The translations under genes and the position numbers were made by a program. DNA of 64,000 nucleotides from Brevirhabdus sp. (GTDB taxonomy: Bacteria; Pseudomonadota; Alphaproteobacteria; Rhodobacterales; Rhodobacteraceae), in assembly GCA_024637315.1 (NCBI GenBank), contig JAGXFH010000034.1, positions 1 to 64,000 on the forward strand, written 5' to 3'. Every line of letters begins with the position of its first letter. The first letter of the stretch is position 1. Shown here piece by piece: positions 43,400 through 53,424 of the stretch. A model generated the notes under the pieces. That model was not told the origin of the DNA. It did not search any database and saw only the letters and a program-made list of their open reading frames with translations.

Positions 43400-44404
43400 A
43401 TGACCACCACCGGGCGGCAGCTTCTGACCAGAAGACTGAAACTGCGCCCGCTGGAAAACCGGGACGCGGGCGCGATCACGCGGCTGATCGGCGACTGGGA
43501 TGTGATCCGCTGGCTGACCATGCCGCCCTATCCCTATAAGCGCGCCGACGCCGAATGGTTCATCGGCGATCAGTGCTCGCGGGGCGCGCTTGCCTTGGAT
43601 TTCGGCGAGGTGTTTGTCGGTGTGGTGCATCTGGGATCCGGCCTGGGCTACTGGCTGGGGAAACCCTATTGGGGTCAGGGGCTGATGACCGAAGCGGCAG
43701 AGGCCGTCATCGCCGATCACTTCGCCCATGACGATACCGCGATCACCTCGGCATATATTCCGGGCAATGACGCATCCTGTAGTGTTCTGGCAAAGCTGGG
43801 ATTTCTGAAAAGCAACGTCAATGCGGGATATTCCAGACCTTTGGGACACGACGTCGCCCTGCAGGGCATGACACTGACCCTTGACCAGTGGCGGGTCCGC
43901 AACCCGCTGCTTATCAAGACCGACCGCCTGCTGATCCGTCCGTTCGCCAGAGGCGATCTCGACCGGTTTCTGGCGATTGCCGGGCAGGAAAGGGTCTCGG
44001 ACATGATGGCCAGCATCCCGCATCCGCTCGACCGCTTAAGCGCCAGCAACTGGCTTGGCACTCGGCAATTTCGCGGCCGCACCCCCTTTTGCGCCGCCAT
44101 CGCCGAACATGACGGTCCGTTGGTCGGCGTCGTCGGCATCGGCGGCGATCCGGTCTCGACGATGTATTTCATCGATCCCGAGCATTGGGACAAGGGCTAT
44201 GCGACCGAGGCGATGCGCGGTTTCCTCGTCCATGTCTTTGACCGGTTCGGCCTTGATGCCATCGCCGCCGGGGCGACAGCCGACAACCCGGCCTCGAAGG
44301 CCGTACTGAAAAAGCTTGGCTTTGACGTGACCAGTACCCGGCTTGAGCCGGACCCCGTGATCATGTATCGCCTGAGCCGAACCCGCTTGAAAGCAAACCG
44401 ATGA
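43400..44404 (+). CDS. Tandem-domain GNAT N-acetyltransferase
   Basis: A 334-residue fusion of two GNAT modules: domain 1 about residues 8-155 ([40 protein letters not shown]) and domain 2 about 170-330 ([40 protein letters not shown]). Both keep a Q/KGxxTEA acetyl-CoA loop, so both may bind the cofactor. Its stop overlaps the obgE ATG (ATGA at 44401-44404). The substrate is unknown. Confidence 0.88.
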   Translation: MTTTGRQLLTRRLKLRPLENRDAGAITRLIGDWDVIRWLTMPPYPYKRADAEWFIGDQCSRGALALDFGEVFVGVVHLGSGLGYWLGKPYWGQGLMTEAAEAVIADHFAHDDTAITSAYIPGNDASCSVLAKLGFLKSNVNAGYSRPLGHDVALQGMTLTLDQWRVRNPLLIKTDRLLIRPFARGDLDRFLAIAGQERVSDMMASIPHPLDRLSASNWLGTRQFRGRTPFCAAIAEHDGPLVGVVGIGGDPVSTMYFIDPEHWDKGYATEAMRGFLVHVFDRFGLDAIAAGATADNPASKAVLKKLGFDVTSTRLEPDPVIMYRLSRTRLKANR

Positions 44405-45438
44405 AATTCCTCGATCTCGCCAAGGTCTATATCCGCTCGGGCAGTGGCGGCGGCGGCTGCATCAGCTTCCGGCGCGAGAAGTTCGTCGAATTCGGTGGCC
44501 CGAATGGCGGCGATGGCGGCCGCGGCGGCGATGTGTGGGCCGAGGCTGTGGACGGTCTCAACACCCTCATCGATTTCCGTTACCAGCAGCATTTCAACGC
44601 CAAGAGCGGCCAGCACGGCATGGGCCAGCAGCGCACCGGCAAGGATGGCGAGGATGTCGTGCTGCGGGTGCCCGTCGGAACCGAAATCCTTGACGAGGAC
44701 GAGGAAACCGTGATCGCCGACCTCACGCATGTCGGCCAGCGCGTGCTTCTGGCCAAGGGCGGCAATGGCGGCTTTGGCAATATGCATTTCAAATCGGCCA
44801 GCAATCAGGCCCCGCGCCGCGCCAATCCGGGGCAGGAGGGTGTCGAGCGCACGCTTTGGCTGCGGCTTAAACTAATCGCCGATGTCGGCCTTCTGGGCCT
44901 GCCCAATGCGGGCAAGTCCACCTTCCTCGCCGCCACCTCGAATGCCCGCCCGAAGGTCGCCGACTATCCGTTCACCACGCTTGTTCCCAATCTCGGTGTC
45001 GTCGGCGTGGATGAGGTCGAATTCGTCATCGCCGACATTCCGGGGCTGATCGAAGGCGCATCCGAGGGCAGGGGCCTTGGCGATCTTTTCCTTGGCCATG
45101 TCGAACGCTGTGCCGTGCTGCTGCATCTCGTCGACGGGACCTCGGACAATGTGAAGACCGATTACCAGACCATCATCGTCGAGATCGAAACCTACGGTGC
45201 GGGTCTGGCCGACAAGCCGCGCGTCACCGTCCTGAACAAGATCGACGCGCTCGATGACAAAGAGATCGCGAAGAAGCGGAAGGTTCTGGAAAAGGCGTCG
45301 GGCGGCGAGGTTCTGACGATGTCCGGGGTCAGCGGAGACGGCGTACAGGAGGTGCTGCGCGCCCTTCGCGCCCGAATCGACGCCAATCGCCTGCGCCAGC
45401 GCAAGGCCGCAGAAGAGCCCGCGTCATGGCAACCCTGA
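44401..45438 (+). CDS. obgE: GTPase ObgE/CgtA
   Basis: A 345-residue ribosome-assembly GTPase. The glycine-rich OBG domain spans residues 1-158 ([34 protein letters not shown]). The G domain has [26 protein letters not shown] and NKID. The C terminus is short, without the OCT domain. It is coupled to the GNAT gene before and overlaps proB by 13 bases. Confidence 0.96.
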   Translation: MKFLDLAKVYIRSGSGGGGCISFRREKFVEFGGPNGGDGGRGGDVWAEAVDGLNTLIDFRYQQHFNAKSGQHGMGQQRTGKDGEDVVLRVPVGTEILDEDEETVIADLTHVGQRVLLAKGGNGGFGNMHFKSASNQAPRRANPGQEGVERTLWLRLKLIADVGLLGLPNAGKSTFLAATSNARPKVADYPFTTLVPNLGVVGVDEVEFVIADIPGLIEGASEGRGLGDLFLGHVERCAVLLHLVDGTSDNVKTDYQTIIVEIETYGAGLADKPRVTVLNKIDALDDKEIAKKRKVLEKASGGEVLTMSGVSGDGVQEVLRALRARIDANRLRQRKAAEEPASWQP

Positions 45439-46526
45439 TCCGGGCCAAGCGCCTCGTCGTCAAGATCGGCTCGGCGCTTCTGGTCGAGAAGGGCCGTCTT
45501 CGCGCCGACTGGCTCCGCGGCCTTGCCGAAGACGTCGCCGCCGCCAAGGCACGCGGCACCGCCGTCATCCTCGTCTCTTCCGGTTCGATCGCGCTTGGCC
45601 GCGCGGTCCTGGGCCTGCCCGCGCAGAACCTGCCCCTGGAACAAAGCCAGGCGGCGGCCGCAGTCGGCCAGATCCGCCTTGCCCGCGCCTACGAAGAGGT
45701 GCTCGCCCCACATGGCATCACCACCGGGCAGGTGCTGGTCACGCTCGAGGACAGCACCGACCGGCGCCGCTACCTCAATTCCCGCGCGACGCTGGAAACC
45801 CTGCTGGCGCTCGGCGTGGTGCCGATCGTCAACGAGAACGATACCATCGCCACCGACGAGATCCGCTACGGCGACAATGACCGTCTTGCCGCACAGATCG
45901 CCGTCACCGTCGGCGCGGACCAGCTTATCCTGCTCTCCGATGTCGATGGTTTCTATTCCGGCAATCCGAAAATCGACCCCACCGTCCGCCGCTTTGACGT
46001 GATCGACACGATAACCTCCGAGATCGAGTCCATGGCCGGCGATGCCGGTTCCGGCCTCTCCAAGGGCGGCATGATCACCAAGCTGATGGCAGCCAAGACC
46101 GCCACCGGAGCGGGCTGCGCGATGGCGATCACCGAGGGCTCGACCATGCGCCCGCTGCTGGCGCTCGAAAACGGCGCGCCCGCCACTTGGTTTACCGCGC
46201 AGGGCGATCCGCAGACCGCGCGCAAACGCTGGATCGCGGCGATGAAAGTGCGCGGCGAGATTACTGTCGACGAAGGCGCGGCCGGCGCACTCGGGTCCGG
46301 CAAATCGCTGCTGCCGGCTGGCGTCGCCCTCGTCAGCGGCAAGTTCGGGCGCGGCGATCCCGTCGCGATCCTCGACCCCGGTGGCAAGCGCCTCGGTCTC
46401 GGCCTTGCCCGCTACACCGCCGACGAGGCCCGCGCCATCGCCGGCCACCGATCGGCAGAGATCGAGGGTATCCTGGGATATCCCGGTCGCGCCGCCCTCA
46501 TCCACCGCGATGATATGGCGCTTTGA
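45426..46526 (+). CDS. proB: Glutamate 5-kinase
   Basis: A 366-residue enzyme, first step of proline synthesis. The kinase domain (1 to about 260) starts [20 protein letters not shown] and contains [31 protein letters not shown] and SKGGMITK are further signatures. A PUA domain follows (about 275-360). The start ATG at 45426 lies inside the end of obgE. proA follows 73 bases later. Confidence 0.95.
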   Translation: MATLIRAKRLVVKIGSALLVEKGRLRADWLRGLAEDVAAAKARGTAVILVSSGSIALGRAVLGLPAQNLPLEQSQAAAAVGQIRLARAYEEVLAPHGITTGQVLVTLEDSTDRRRYLNSRATLETLLALGVVPIVNENDTIATDEIRYGDNDRLAAQIAVTVGADQLILLSDVDGFYSGNPKIDPTVRRFDVIDTITSEIESMAGDAGSGLSKGGMITKLMAAKTATGAGCAMAITEGSTMRPLLALENGAPATWFTAQGDPQTARKRWIAAMKVRGEITVDEGAAGALGSGKSLLPAGVALVSGKFGRGDPVAILDPGGKRLGLGLARYTADEARAIAGHRSAEIEGILGYPGRAALIHRDDMAL

Positions 46527-46547
46527 CCTTTGCCGATCATTTGTCCA

Positions 46548-46568
46548 TAAATATCCCCGCCGGAGGCA
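46548..46568 (-). repeat. Dispersed intergenic repeat, copy 6
   Basis: On the minus strand GCCTCCGGCGGGGATATTTA, between proB and proA; orientation is opposite to copies 1-5. Confidence 0.65.
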
Positions 46569-46599
46569 CCCGGCAGCGGCCAGACCGAGAAAGGCCCGC

Positions 46600-47868
46600 A
46601 TGATGAATGACCACGACAACATTCAGCTTCTGATGCAGGAAATCGGACGGGCAGCCCGCGCCGCATCGACCGAGCTTGCCGTGGCAAGCGCCGAGCGCAA
46701 GCACGCCGCCCTGATCGGCGCCGCCGAGGCGGTCTGGCAGAATCGCGCCGAAATCATCGAGGCCAACGCCAAGGACCTCGCTCATGGCCGCGACAAGTCC
46801 CTCAGCGCCGCGATGCTCGACCGTTTGATGCTTGATGAGGGACGCATCCGTGGGATCGTCGACAGCCTGCGCACCATCGCCGAGCAGAAGGACCCGGTCG
46901 GCGAGGTCATCGCCGAATGGGACCGGCCTAACGGCCTGCATATCCAGCGCGTCCGCACGCCTCTTGGCGTGATCGGCGTGATCTACGAAAGCCGCCCGAA
47001 CGTCACCGCGGATGCCGGGGCGCTATGCCTCAAGGCCGGCAATGCCGTCATCCTGCGCGGCGGTTCGGAAAGCTTTCATTCGTCTCGCGCGATCCATGCC
47101 TGTCTCGTCGAGGGCCTGACATCCGCCAACCTGCCCGCGACCGCGATCCAGCTGTTGCCGACCCGCGACCGAGAAGCGGTGTCGGAAATGCTGAAGGCCA
47201 CGCAATATATCGACGTGATCGTGCCGCGCGGCGGCAAGGGCCTTGTGGGGCTGGTGCAGCGCGAAGCACGGGTGCCGGTTTTCGCGCATCTTGAAGGCAT
47301 CGTGCATATCTATGTCGACAGATCCGCCGATCCCGCCAAGGCGCTCGGCGTCGTGGTCAATGCCAAGACCCGTCGCACCGGTATATGCGGTGCCGCCGAA
47401 TGCCTTTTGATCCACCGCGACGTCGCGGCGACCCTTGGTCGCGACCTGATCGCAGCGCTCGTCGCCAAGGGCGTCCGGGTCCATGCCGACGCGGCGCTGC
47501 AAAGCTTCGACGGAACCGTTCCAGCAACCGAAGAAGACTGGGGTCACGAATATCTCGACATGGACATTGCCGCGAAGACTGTCGAGGATATCGACGGCGC
47601 CATCGCCCATATCCGCCGTTACGGCTCGAACCACACCGACTGCATCCTGACCGAGGATGATGCCGCTGCCGAAACCTTCTTTGCCCAGCTCGATTCTGCG
47701 ATCTTGATGCGCAATGTCTCGACCCAGTTTGCCGATGGAGGCGAATTCGGCATGGGCGCCGAGATCGGCATCGCCACCGGCAAGATGCATGCCCGCGGCC
47801 CGGTCGGGGCCGAACAGCTGACCAGTTTCAAGTATCTCGTGACCGGCGACGGAACTGTGCGGGCCTAG
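46600..47868 (+). CDS. proA: Gamma-glutamyl phosphate reductase
   Basis: A 422-residue aldehyde-dehydrogenase-fold enzyme, second step of proline synthesis. The catalytic cysteine is in [33 protein letters not shown] and [11 protein letters not shown] are signatures. There are two adjacent ATG codons at 46600 and 46603; a GAGAAAGG stretch precedes. Its stop TAG shares CTAG with the convergent chpT stop. Confidence 0.95.
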   Translation: MMNDHDNIQLLMQEIGRAARAASTELAVASAERKHAALIGAAEAVWQNRAEIIEANAKDLAHGRDKSLSAAMLDRLMLDEGRIRGIVDSLRTIAEQKDPVGEVIAEWDRPNGLHIQRVRTPLGVIGVIYESRPNVTADAGALCLKAGNAVILRGGSESFHSSRAIHACLVEGLTSANLPATAIQLLPTRDREAVSEMLKATQYIDVIVPRGGKGLVGLVQREARVPVFAHLEGIVHIYVDRSADPAKALGVVVNAKTRRTGICGAAECLLIHRDVAATLGRDLIAALVAKGVRVHADAALQSFDGTVPATEEDWGHEYLDMDIAAKTVEDIDGAIAHIRRYGSNHTDCILTEDDAAAETFFAQLDSAILMRNVSTQFADGGEFGMGAEIGIATGKMHARGPVGAEQLTSFKYLVTGDGTVRA

Positions 47869-48464
47869 AATCGCACCCGCGCCATCCGGTCCGAGGATTC
47901 CACCACAAGATGTCGGTCGATCGCCGCAGCGGCCAGCGGGGCCAGTGCAAAATGTACTTCCGCCGCTTCCAGATGAGGTTTGGCGACTGGTGACGACAGC
48001 AGCCTCCACAGGTCGGGCTTGATCGCCAGACTCTCGGCCTCGCCGGTCAGCGCCCATTCCTGCCCCAGATGGCGCACCGCCACATGGCCGCCGCGCGGCA
48101 TCGCGCTTTCAAGGCATTGCAGCAGCAGAAAGACCAGCTTGACCTCTTGCCGCTGCATCGACCCGGAGACTTGCCAGTCGACCAGAAACCGGCCACCCTT
48201 GGTCAGATCCCGCAGGGTGCCGACCACTTCCGAGGTCGAGATCGCCTGATCCGGGTAGGCCGCGCCAAACGCCACGCGAAAGAACCGGATCCGCGCATTG
48301 GCATTTTCGACGCTTTCGGTGATCAGGTTCATTTCGGGCCCGTCCGCCCGTCCGCTCATCGCGATCAGTTCTACCCCATTGCCGATGGCCCCCAGAGGAC
48401 TGATAAGATCGTGACAGATACGCGACCCGATGAGGGCGTTAAGGTCAGGAGGCTCGACAGGCAT
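47865..48464 (-). CDS. chpT: Histidine phosphotransferase ChpT
   Basis: A 199-residue dimeric phosphotransferase, relaying phosphate from CckA to CtrA/CpdR in alphaproteobacteria. The phospho-histidine is His18 in [20 protein letters not shown], and the C-terminal half is a degenerate ATPase-like domain without the N, G boxes. Its place beside proA is usual in Rhodobacterales. In that group the pathway governs motility and gene-transfer-agent functions. Confidence 0.88.
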   Translation of the reverse strand: MPVEPPDLNALIGSRICHDLISPLGAIGNGVELIAMSGRADGPEMNLITESVENANARIRFFRVAFGAAYPDQAISTSEVVGTLRDLTKGGRFLVDWQVSGSMQRQEVKLVFLLLQCLESAMPRGGHVAVRHLGQEWALTGEAESLAIKPDLWRLLSSPVAKPHLEAAEVHFALAPLAAAAIDRHLVVESSDRMARVRF

Positions 48465-48492
48465 TGAGGCTGGCTTTCTTCAGGAGGATACC

Positions 48493-48672
48493 GTGAGTGA
48501 TAACAATTCACTGCTGGAACCGGGCATGCTCGTGCGTAACCCGGCGCGCCCGGACTGGGGGCTTGGGCAGGTACAATCGAACATCGGCGACCGAGTGACG
48601 ATCATGTTCGAAGAGGTGGGCAAGGTGGTTCTGGATGGTCGGAAAGTTGCATTGGAATTGGTCTTCGACTGA
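48493..48672 (+). CDS. DUF3553 small protein
   Basis: A 59-residue protein, LLEPGMLVRNPARPDWGLGQ followed by VQSNIGDRVTIMFEEVGKVV. This matches DUF3553, an SH3-like small fold. The start is GTG at 48493, five bases after a strong AGGAGG. It is divergent from chpT with only 28 bases between. Function unknown; similar modules occur fused to UvrD-type helicases. Confidence 0.85.
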   Translation: MSDNNSLLEPGMLVRNPARPDWGLGQVQSNIGDRVTIMFEEVGKVVLDGRKVALELVFD

Positions 48673-48816
48673 GTGACTCGTTTACGAGGGTACTATCTCC
48701 CCCCTTAACACAACCTGAAGGGGTTCCAAAGGGCCGCCTGCGCCGCTGCCTTGCAAACCTGCCGCAGGGGCCATAGAACCCGCCAACCTGCAAAGGGTGA
48801 AGAGCCACCACTGCCC

Positions 48817-49593
48817 ATGACGCCGAAAGATCCCAAATTCGCACTCCGGCTGGCCCGGACCGGGGACGACCTGAAAGCGGCGCAACGGCTGCGTTATCGC
48901 GTCTTCGTTGAGGAACTGGGTGGCGATGGCCCGCTTGTCGATCACGAGGCGCGGCTGGAACTCGACGAATTCGACGCCCATTGCGATCACCTGCTGCTGA
49001 TCGACCTCGACCGTGATCCGGCAGCACTCGACCATGTGATCGGGGTCTACCGGCTTTTGCGCAGCGAGGGCGCTGAGCGGATTGGCCGGTTCTACACGAC
49101 CCGCGAATATGATCTCGCGCCGCTTGTCGGGTCTGGCCGCAATCTTCTGGAACTTGGCCGCTCCTGCGTCGATGCGGATTATCGTGGCGGCAAGGCGATG
49201 TATTACCTCTGGGGCGGCCTTGCCGACTACGTCGCCGAGCACAGGATCGAGATCCTATTCGGCGTCGCCAGCTTCCACGGCACAGATATCGCCGGGCTGG
49301 CCGAGCCGCTTTCGCTTCTGCATCACCGCCATCTTGCGCCGAAAAGCATGCGCGTCTGCGCCAATCCCGAACACTTCCAGACGATGAACCTGATGCAGGA
49401 AGACCGGATCGACCGGCCCCGGGCGCTGCGTGCTACCCCGGCGCTGATCAAGGCCTATCTGCGCCTGGGCGGGTTCGTCGGTGAGGGCGCCTATGTGGAC
49501 CACGCCTTCAACACCACCGATGTCTGCCTGATCCTCGACACCGCCACCATGACCGGCCGCCAACGCGACCTCTACATCCGCGGGAGGGTGTAA
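48817..49593 (+). CDS. olsB: L-ornithine N(alpha)-acyltransferase
   Basis: A 258-residue enzyme transferring a 3-hydroxyacyl group from ACP to ornithine, forming lyso-ornithine lipid. LKAAQRLRYRVFVEELGGDG, LELGRSCVDADYRGGKAMYY and LFGVASFHGTDIAG are the family signatures. The stop overlaps the olsA ATG by one base (TAATG), giving a classic olsB-olsA operon. Such lipids replace phospholipids under phosphate shortage; no Pho box was seen upstream. A second OlsB-like gene is at 4211. Confidence 0.92.
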   Translation: MTPKDPKFALRLARTGDDLKAAQRLRYRVFVEELGGDGPLVDHEARLELDEFDAHCDHLLLIDLDRDPAALDHVIGVYRLLRSEGAERIGRFYTTREYDLAPLVGSGRNLLELGRSCVDADYRGGKAMYYLWGGLADYVAEHRIEILFGVASFHGTDIAGLAEPLSLLHHRHLAPKSMRVCANPEHFQTMNLMQEDRIDRPRALRATPALIKAYLRLGGFVGEGAYVDHAFNTTDVCLILDTATMTGRQRDLYIRGRV

Positions 49594-50417
49594 TGACAAC
49601 GCGCTGGGCCTCGGCTGACGAACCGGCCGCGAAACCCATCACAGCGATGGGATGGCTGCTGGTGGTGCTGCGTGGAACGCTTCTGTTCGTGACGGTCTTC
49701 GGCGGTCTGCTGTTGCTGCTGCTGCTGCGCCTGGTCGAGCGACCGGTGCACGGCGAGCATCGCCCCTGGACGCCGCACATCACCCAGACGGTCTGCCGCA
49801 CCGCCTTCCTGATCCTTGGTATCCGCTACATCGTCCGGGGCGCGATGATTCCGGGCGAGGGCGCGGTCGTGTCGAACCATGTCTCGTGGCTCGACATTTT
49901 CGCGCTGAACGCCCGCAAGCGCGTCTATTTCGTCTCGAAATACGAGGTTGCGCGCTGGCCGCTGATCGGCTGGCTGGCGCGGGCCACCGGCACCGTCTTC
50001 ATCCGCCGCGACAGGCGAGAGGCGCGTGCGCATGCCGATCTGTTCGAGGCGCGGCTGAAACTCGGCCACCGGCTACTGTTCTTCCCGGAGGGCACTTCGA
50101 CCGACGGAATGCAAGTTTGTCCATTCAAATCAACACTTTTCGCTGCATTCTTCGCCACAGGCCTGCGCGAGATCCTGTCGCTCCAGCCGGTAACGCTTAT
50201 CTACCATGCGCCAGCCGGCGAGGATCCCCGTTATTACGGCTGGTGGGCGGATATGGATTTCGGCAGTCATTTCCTGAAGGTCCTGGCCACGCCGCGACAG
50301 GGGGCGGTGGAACTGATCTATCACCCGCCTTTGCCGGTTTGCGACTTTACCGACCGCAAGACACTGGCGGCACGGTGCGAGGCGGCGGTGCGGTCGGGCC
50401 TGCCGGTCAGCCCATAG
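49593..50417 (+). CDS. olsA: Lyso-ornithine lipid O-acyltransferase
   Basis: A 274-residue PlsC-type acyltransferase: one N-terminal membrane helix (WLLVVLRGTLLFVTVFGGLL), the H-x4-D catalytic motif in VSNHVSWLDIF, and FFPEGTSTDG as the substrate motif. It completes ornithine lipid by adding the second acyl chain. It is coupled to olsB and overlaps the convergent ThiE-like gene by 11 bases. Confidence 0.92.
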   Translation: MTTRWASADEPAAKPITAMGWLLVVLRGTLLFVTVFGGLLLLLLLRLVERPVHGEHRPWTPHITQTVCRTAFLILGIRYIVRGAMIPGEGAVVSNHVSWLDIFALNARKRVYFVSKYEVARWPLIGWLARATGTVFIRRDRREARAHADLFEARLKLGHRLLFFPEGTSTDGMQVCPFKSTLFAAFFATGLREILSLQPVTLIYHAPAGEDPRYYGWWADMDFGSHFLKVLATPRQGAVELIYHPPLPVCDFTDRKTLAARCEAAVRSGLPVSP

Positions 50418-51027
50418 CGGCAACGAGGCTCCGCAAGGCAACAACCGGATCCGGGCTCGACCAGACCTCTTGCCCGAAGCCAAAGAAATCGGTGGTTTTA
50501 CAAAGCATCCGGACCCGTTCCTCATCCAATTCACCCTCGGCCACGACCGGCACTTCGATCATCTCGGACCACCACTGGAAAAGGTCGAACTCGGCCACCG
50601 TGCCATCGCCAAGCGCCGTCGCAGCCACAGGACCGAAACTTACGTAATCGGCGCCGGCTTCCCCTGCATTGATGCCGTCATGCCGTGACGCGCCACAAAA
50701 CGCCCCGACGATCGCGTCGTCGCCCAGTTCCTTGCGCCATTTGCGCACCGACCGCGCGCCATCTGGCAGATGCACGCCGTCAAGCCCCAGCCGGTCCACC
50801 ATCAGTCCGTGCTCGGCGATGACCAGGGCCACGTCGCGGGCATGGGCGACTTCGCGCAGCGCGTCGCCGCAGCGCGACAGCTTGTCCTCGTCGCGGGTCG
50901 ACAGCGCCATCCGCACGCAGGCGATGTCGGTCGAGTCGAGCACCCGGCCCAGAAGGTCGGGAAAACTGGACAGTTCGACCTCTGTCGGGGTGATCAGGTA
51001 GATCTGCGGGCGCTCTGTCTCGGCCAT
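50407..51027 (-). CDS. Thiamine-phosphate-synthase-like protein
   Basis: A 206-residue TIM-barrel protein of the ThiE/TenI superfamily: IYLITPTEVELSSF, HDGINAGEAGADYVSFGPV and PVVAEGELDEERV. It lacks the clear GG-Sxx phosphate loop seen in active ThiE (V-V-A-E-G instead of I-G-G-I), so it may not make thiamine phosphate. No other thiamine genes are near. Labelled 'thiamine phosphate synthase' by similarity only. Confidence 0.8.
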   Translation of the reverse strand: MAETERPQIYLITPTEVELSSFPDLLGRVLDSTDIACVRMALSTRDEDKLSRCGDALREVAHARDVALVIAEHGLMVDRLGLDGVHLPDGARSVRKWRKELGDDAIVGAFCGASRHDGINAGEAGADYVSFGPVAATALGDGTVAEFDLFQWWSEMIEVPVVAEGELDEERVRMLCKTTDFFGFGQEVWSSPDPVVALRSLVAAMG

Positions 51028-51080
51028 GTTCGGCTCCCTCGTCGGATTCGGCCCGCTATATCCGGGAAATCACCGCTTGG

Positions 51081-51410
51081 CTACTTCGCCGGCAAGCTCG
51101 CGACATGGGCCAGAGCCATCAGCATCCAGGCGCGCCGACGCTCATCATCGGCCAATGCGTCGTCGTGGACATTGACCATGCCGCCCATGGTCCGGCCGCC
51201 CATCACCATCGGCCCGCCGCCGGCGATCGCCATCGCCTCGGCCGCACGCGCCTTGCCGACGCGAAACATGACGCCGCCCTTGTGGACGCCGCAGACCATG
51301 TTGCCGTTCACCAGAAAACAGAGACCACCGAACATCTTTTGTTCGCGCACCTCGCCCTTGCCGATCAGGTCGTCGCGCAGCAATGCCGCCACGCCCTCGT
51401 CATAAGCCAT
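51081..51410 (-). CDS. TfoX/Sxy N-terminal-domain protein
   Basis: A 109-residue protein, MAYDEGVAALLRDDLIGKGE, with EQKMFGGLCFLVNGNMVCGV typical for TfoX-N. Only the N-terminal domain is present; the helix-hairpin C-terminal half of competence TfoX is absent, so a competence role is not implied. AAGGAGG precedes the start at 51410. It is divergent from trmJ. Confidence 0.88.
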   Translation of the reverse strand: MAYDEGVAALLRDDLIGKGEVREQKMFGGLCFLVNGNMVCGVHKGGVMFRVGKARAAEAMAIAGGGPMVMGGRTMGGMVNVHDDALADDERRRAWMLMALAHVASLPAK

Positions 51411-51477
51411 CGCCGCCTCCTTGCGCCCCGTTCGCCCCAAGCGTAACACCGCGGCGACCAATTCCCAAAGGTTACCG

Positions 51478-52221
51478 ATGACATCCGATGCCCAGCCCGC
51501 CTTCGTCCTTGTCGCGCCGCAAATGGGCGAGAACATCGGCGCCGCCGCCCGCGCGATGTTGAATTTCGGCCTTGACCGGATGCGCATCGTTGCCCCGCGA
51601 GACGGCTGGCCGAACCCGCGCGCCGTGGCGATGGCCAGCGGGGCGGGACGGCTGCTGGATCAGGCGGGGATTTACCAAACCACGGGGGCTGCGATCGCCG
51701 ACTGCACCTATGTTTTCGCCACCACCGCCCGGACCCGTGACCTGACGAAACCCGTCCTGTCGCCCGAACGCGCGATGGACAATGCTCGTACGATGATCGC
51801 CGAGGGCCGCACTGTCGCGGTCCTGTTCGGTCCTGAGCGCGCCGGGCTGGAGAATGACGATATCGCCCTTGCCGACGCCATCATCTCGGTGCCCGTCAAC
51901 TCCGAATTCCCGTCGCTGAACCTTGCGCAATGCGCGTTGCTGCTTGCCTATGAATGGTGCCGCCATAGCACCGACATCGTGCCCGAACAGATTGACCTGC
52001 GGAAAACCGACTTCGCCACCAAGCTTGAAATCGAGAAGCTGGGCGATCACTATCAGGATCGTCTGGACGCGGCCGGTTTCTTCTTTCCCGATCACAATGC
52101 CGAAGGCATGAAACTGCGCCTGCGCAACATGTGGAGCCGAATGCCGCTGACCCGCGCCGATGTGCAGATCCTGCACGGCGTTCTGCGCCAGATGGTGCGC
52201 TGGAAAGAGCGCGGAGAGTGA
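51478..52221 (+). CDS. trmJ: tRNA (cytidine/uridine-32-2'-O)-methyltransferase TrmJ-like
   Basis: A 247-residue SPOUT (SpoU) methyltransferase: FVLVAPQMGENIGAAARAM with the catalytic N-x-G-A-x-R-A, AVLFGPERAGLEND and ISVPVNSEFPSLNLAQ forming the knot. The C-terminal helical tail is as in TrmJ. It modifies ribose at position 32 of tRNAs in the characterised family. AAAGG precedes ATG 51478. Convergent with DUF177. Confidence 0.9.
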   Translation: MTSDAQPAFVLVAPQMGENIGAAARAMLNFGLDRMRIVAPRDGWPNPRAVAMASGAGRLLDQAGIYQTTGAAIADCTYVFATTARTRDLTKPVLSPERAMDNARTMIAEGRTVAVLFGPERAGLENDDIALADAIISVPVNSEFPSLNLAQCALLLAYEWCRHSTDIVPEQIDLRKTDFATKLEIEKLGDHYQDRLDAAGFFFPDHNAEGMKLRLRNMWSRMPLTRADVQILHGVLRQMVRWKERGE

Positions 52222-52236
52222 GCCCGCAACAGCAGG

Positions 52237-52791
52237 TCAGTCCGACCCTTTCCCCAGCTTGTCGCGAAGCCCCTTGAGGCCTGCGAACGGCTTTGCCTCG
52301 TCGTCGGTCATCGGCTCTGCGCCCGGTTCGGCAAACACCGCCTGGCTTAGATGCGCTCCCTCGGCGCGAGGATAAAGCGGCAGCGCCAAAGCCAGCGCCT
52401 CGACCATCAGCGCGCCAAGATCAATGGCGGCGGTCAGCGGTTCAACGCTGTCATCCTCGGGCATCTCGACCTCGCTGCCGGCGTTGAATTCCGGCAGTTC
52501 GGCAACGTAGGTGCGGTCGATATCCTCGTCGATGCGCGTCGTGACCGGGGCCAGCGTCACGATACAGGGTTGCGAGATCGTGGCCCCCAGTCGCGCGACC
52601 AGCCGCCAGTCGTGCTTGCCCATTGGTCGCAGATCTCCGGCAAAGCGCAGTTTCTTCAGCCCGATCAAGCCGAGTTCCGCCGCGATTGCCGCATTTGCGC
52701 TGGCACCGGGGGCCAGATCGAAACCGGTGGGCTTGCGCCCGGGCAGATCTGCGATGCGGATGACATGGGACCAAACGGGATTGGTTTGCAT
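52237..52791 (-). CDS. DUF177 (YceD) family protein
   Basis: A 184-residue acidic protein with conserved GDLRP and a central C of the DUF177 family, ISQPCIVTLAPVTTRIDEDI, then acidic VEMPEDD and a C-terminal FAGLKGLRDKLG. YceD is linked to 23S rRNA maturation. In many bacteria it precedes rpmF and plsX; here the next gene in its direction is the convergent trmJ. It is divergent from bamE with 89 bases between. Confidence 0.88.
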   Translation of the reverse strand: MQTNPVWSHVIRIADLPGRKPTGFDLAPGASANAAIAAELGLIGLKKLRFAGDLRPMGKHDWRLVARLGATISQPCIVTLAPVTTRIDEDIDRTYVAELPEFNAGSEVEMPEDDSVEPLTAAIDLGALMVEALALALPLYPRAEGAHLSQAVFAEPGAEPMTDDEAKPFAGLKGLRDKLGKGSD

Positions 52792-52880
52792 TCTCAGCCC
52801 GCCTCTTGATGTTCTTGAACAGTGGACGTTCCTTCTGTAAGCCGGATACGAGGCGAGGAACCACAAGGCAAGGGGTGGGA

Positions 52881-53339
52881 ATGCTAAATTCGGCCGGTAT
52901 CGTCAGAGCTTTGGCGGCGATCGCAATGGTTCTGGCCGTGGCGTCGTGCAGCGCGCTTTATCGCAATCATGGCTATGTGCCCTCGGACGAAGAATTGTCT
53001 CAGATCGCGATCGGTCAGGACACCAAGGAAACCGTCGCGACCCTTGTCGGTCAACCCTCGGCCGCAGGCGTTCTGGATGCCGGTGCCTGGTACTATGTTG
53101 AAAGCCGGTTCCGGCATTACGCTTATCAGGCGCCGCAGGAGATCGAGCGCGAGGTTCTGGCGATCAGTTTCGACGGCAATGATCGCGTAACGAATATCGA
53201 GCGATTCGGGTTGCAGGATGGCCGCGTGGTCACGCTGTCGCGGCGTGTCACTTCGAGCCCGGTGCGCGACACGACGTTCCTGCGGCAGTTGCTCGGCAAC
53301 CTCGGCAACATCAATCTGGGCGAGTTCCTGAACAACTGA
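52881..53339 (+). CDS. bamE: Outer-membrane assembly lipoprotein BamE
   Basis: A 152-residue lipoprotein (SmpA/OmlA domain). The lipobox is AVASC with lipid on Cys23; IAIGQDTKETVATLVGQPSA, GAWYYVESRF and EREVLAISFDGNDRV follow the family. It belongs to the BAM complex that inserts barrels such as the protein at 7058. GGGTGGGA precedes ATG 52881. Confidence 0.92.
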   Translation: MLNSAGIVRALAAIAMVLAVASCSALYRNHGYVPSDEELSQIAIGQDTKETVATLVGQPSAAGVLDAGAWYYVESRFRHYAYQAPQEIEREVLAISFDGNDRVTNIERFGLQDGRVVTLSRRVTSSPVRDTTFLRQLLGNLGNINLGEFLNN

Positions 53340-53424
53340 GGCGCACCGGCTTCCCCCGGTACGCGCAGTTCAGACGTTGCGCGAGCGTAGGGCGCGGTCC
53401 GCATCCTTCGAACGTCGCCCGGTT

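Noticed and set aside
48701-48723. CCCCTT/AAGGGG hairpin after the DUF3553 gene as a terminator
   Set aside because: Six-bp stem, 11-base loop and no T run; too weak to call.
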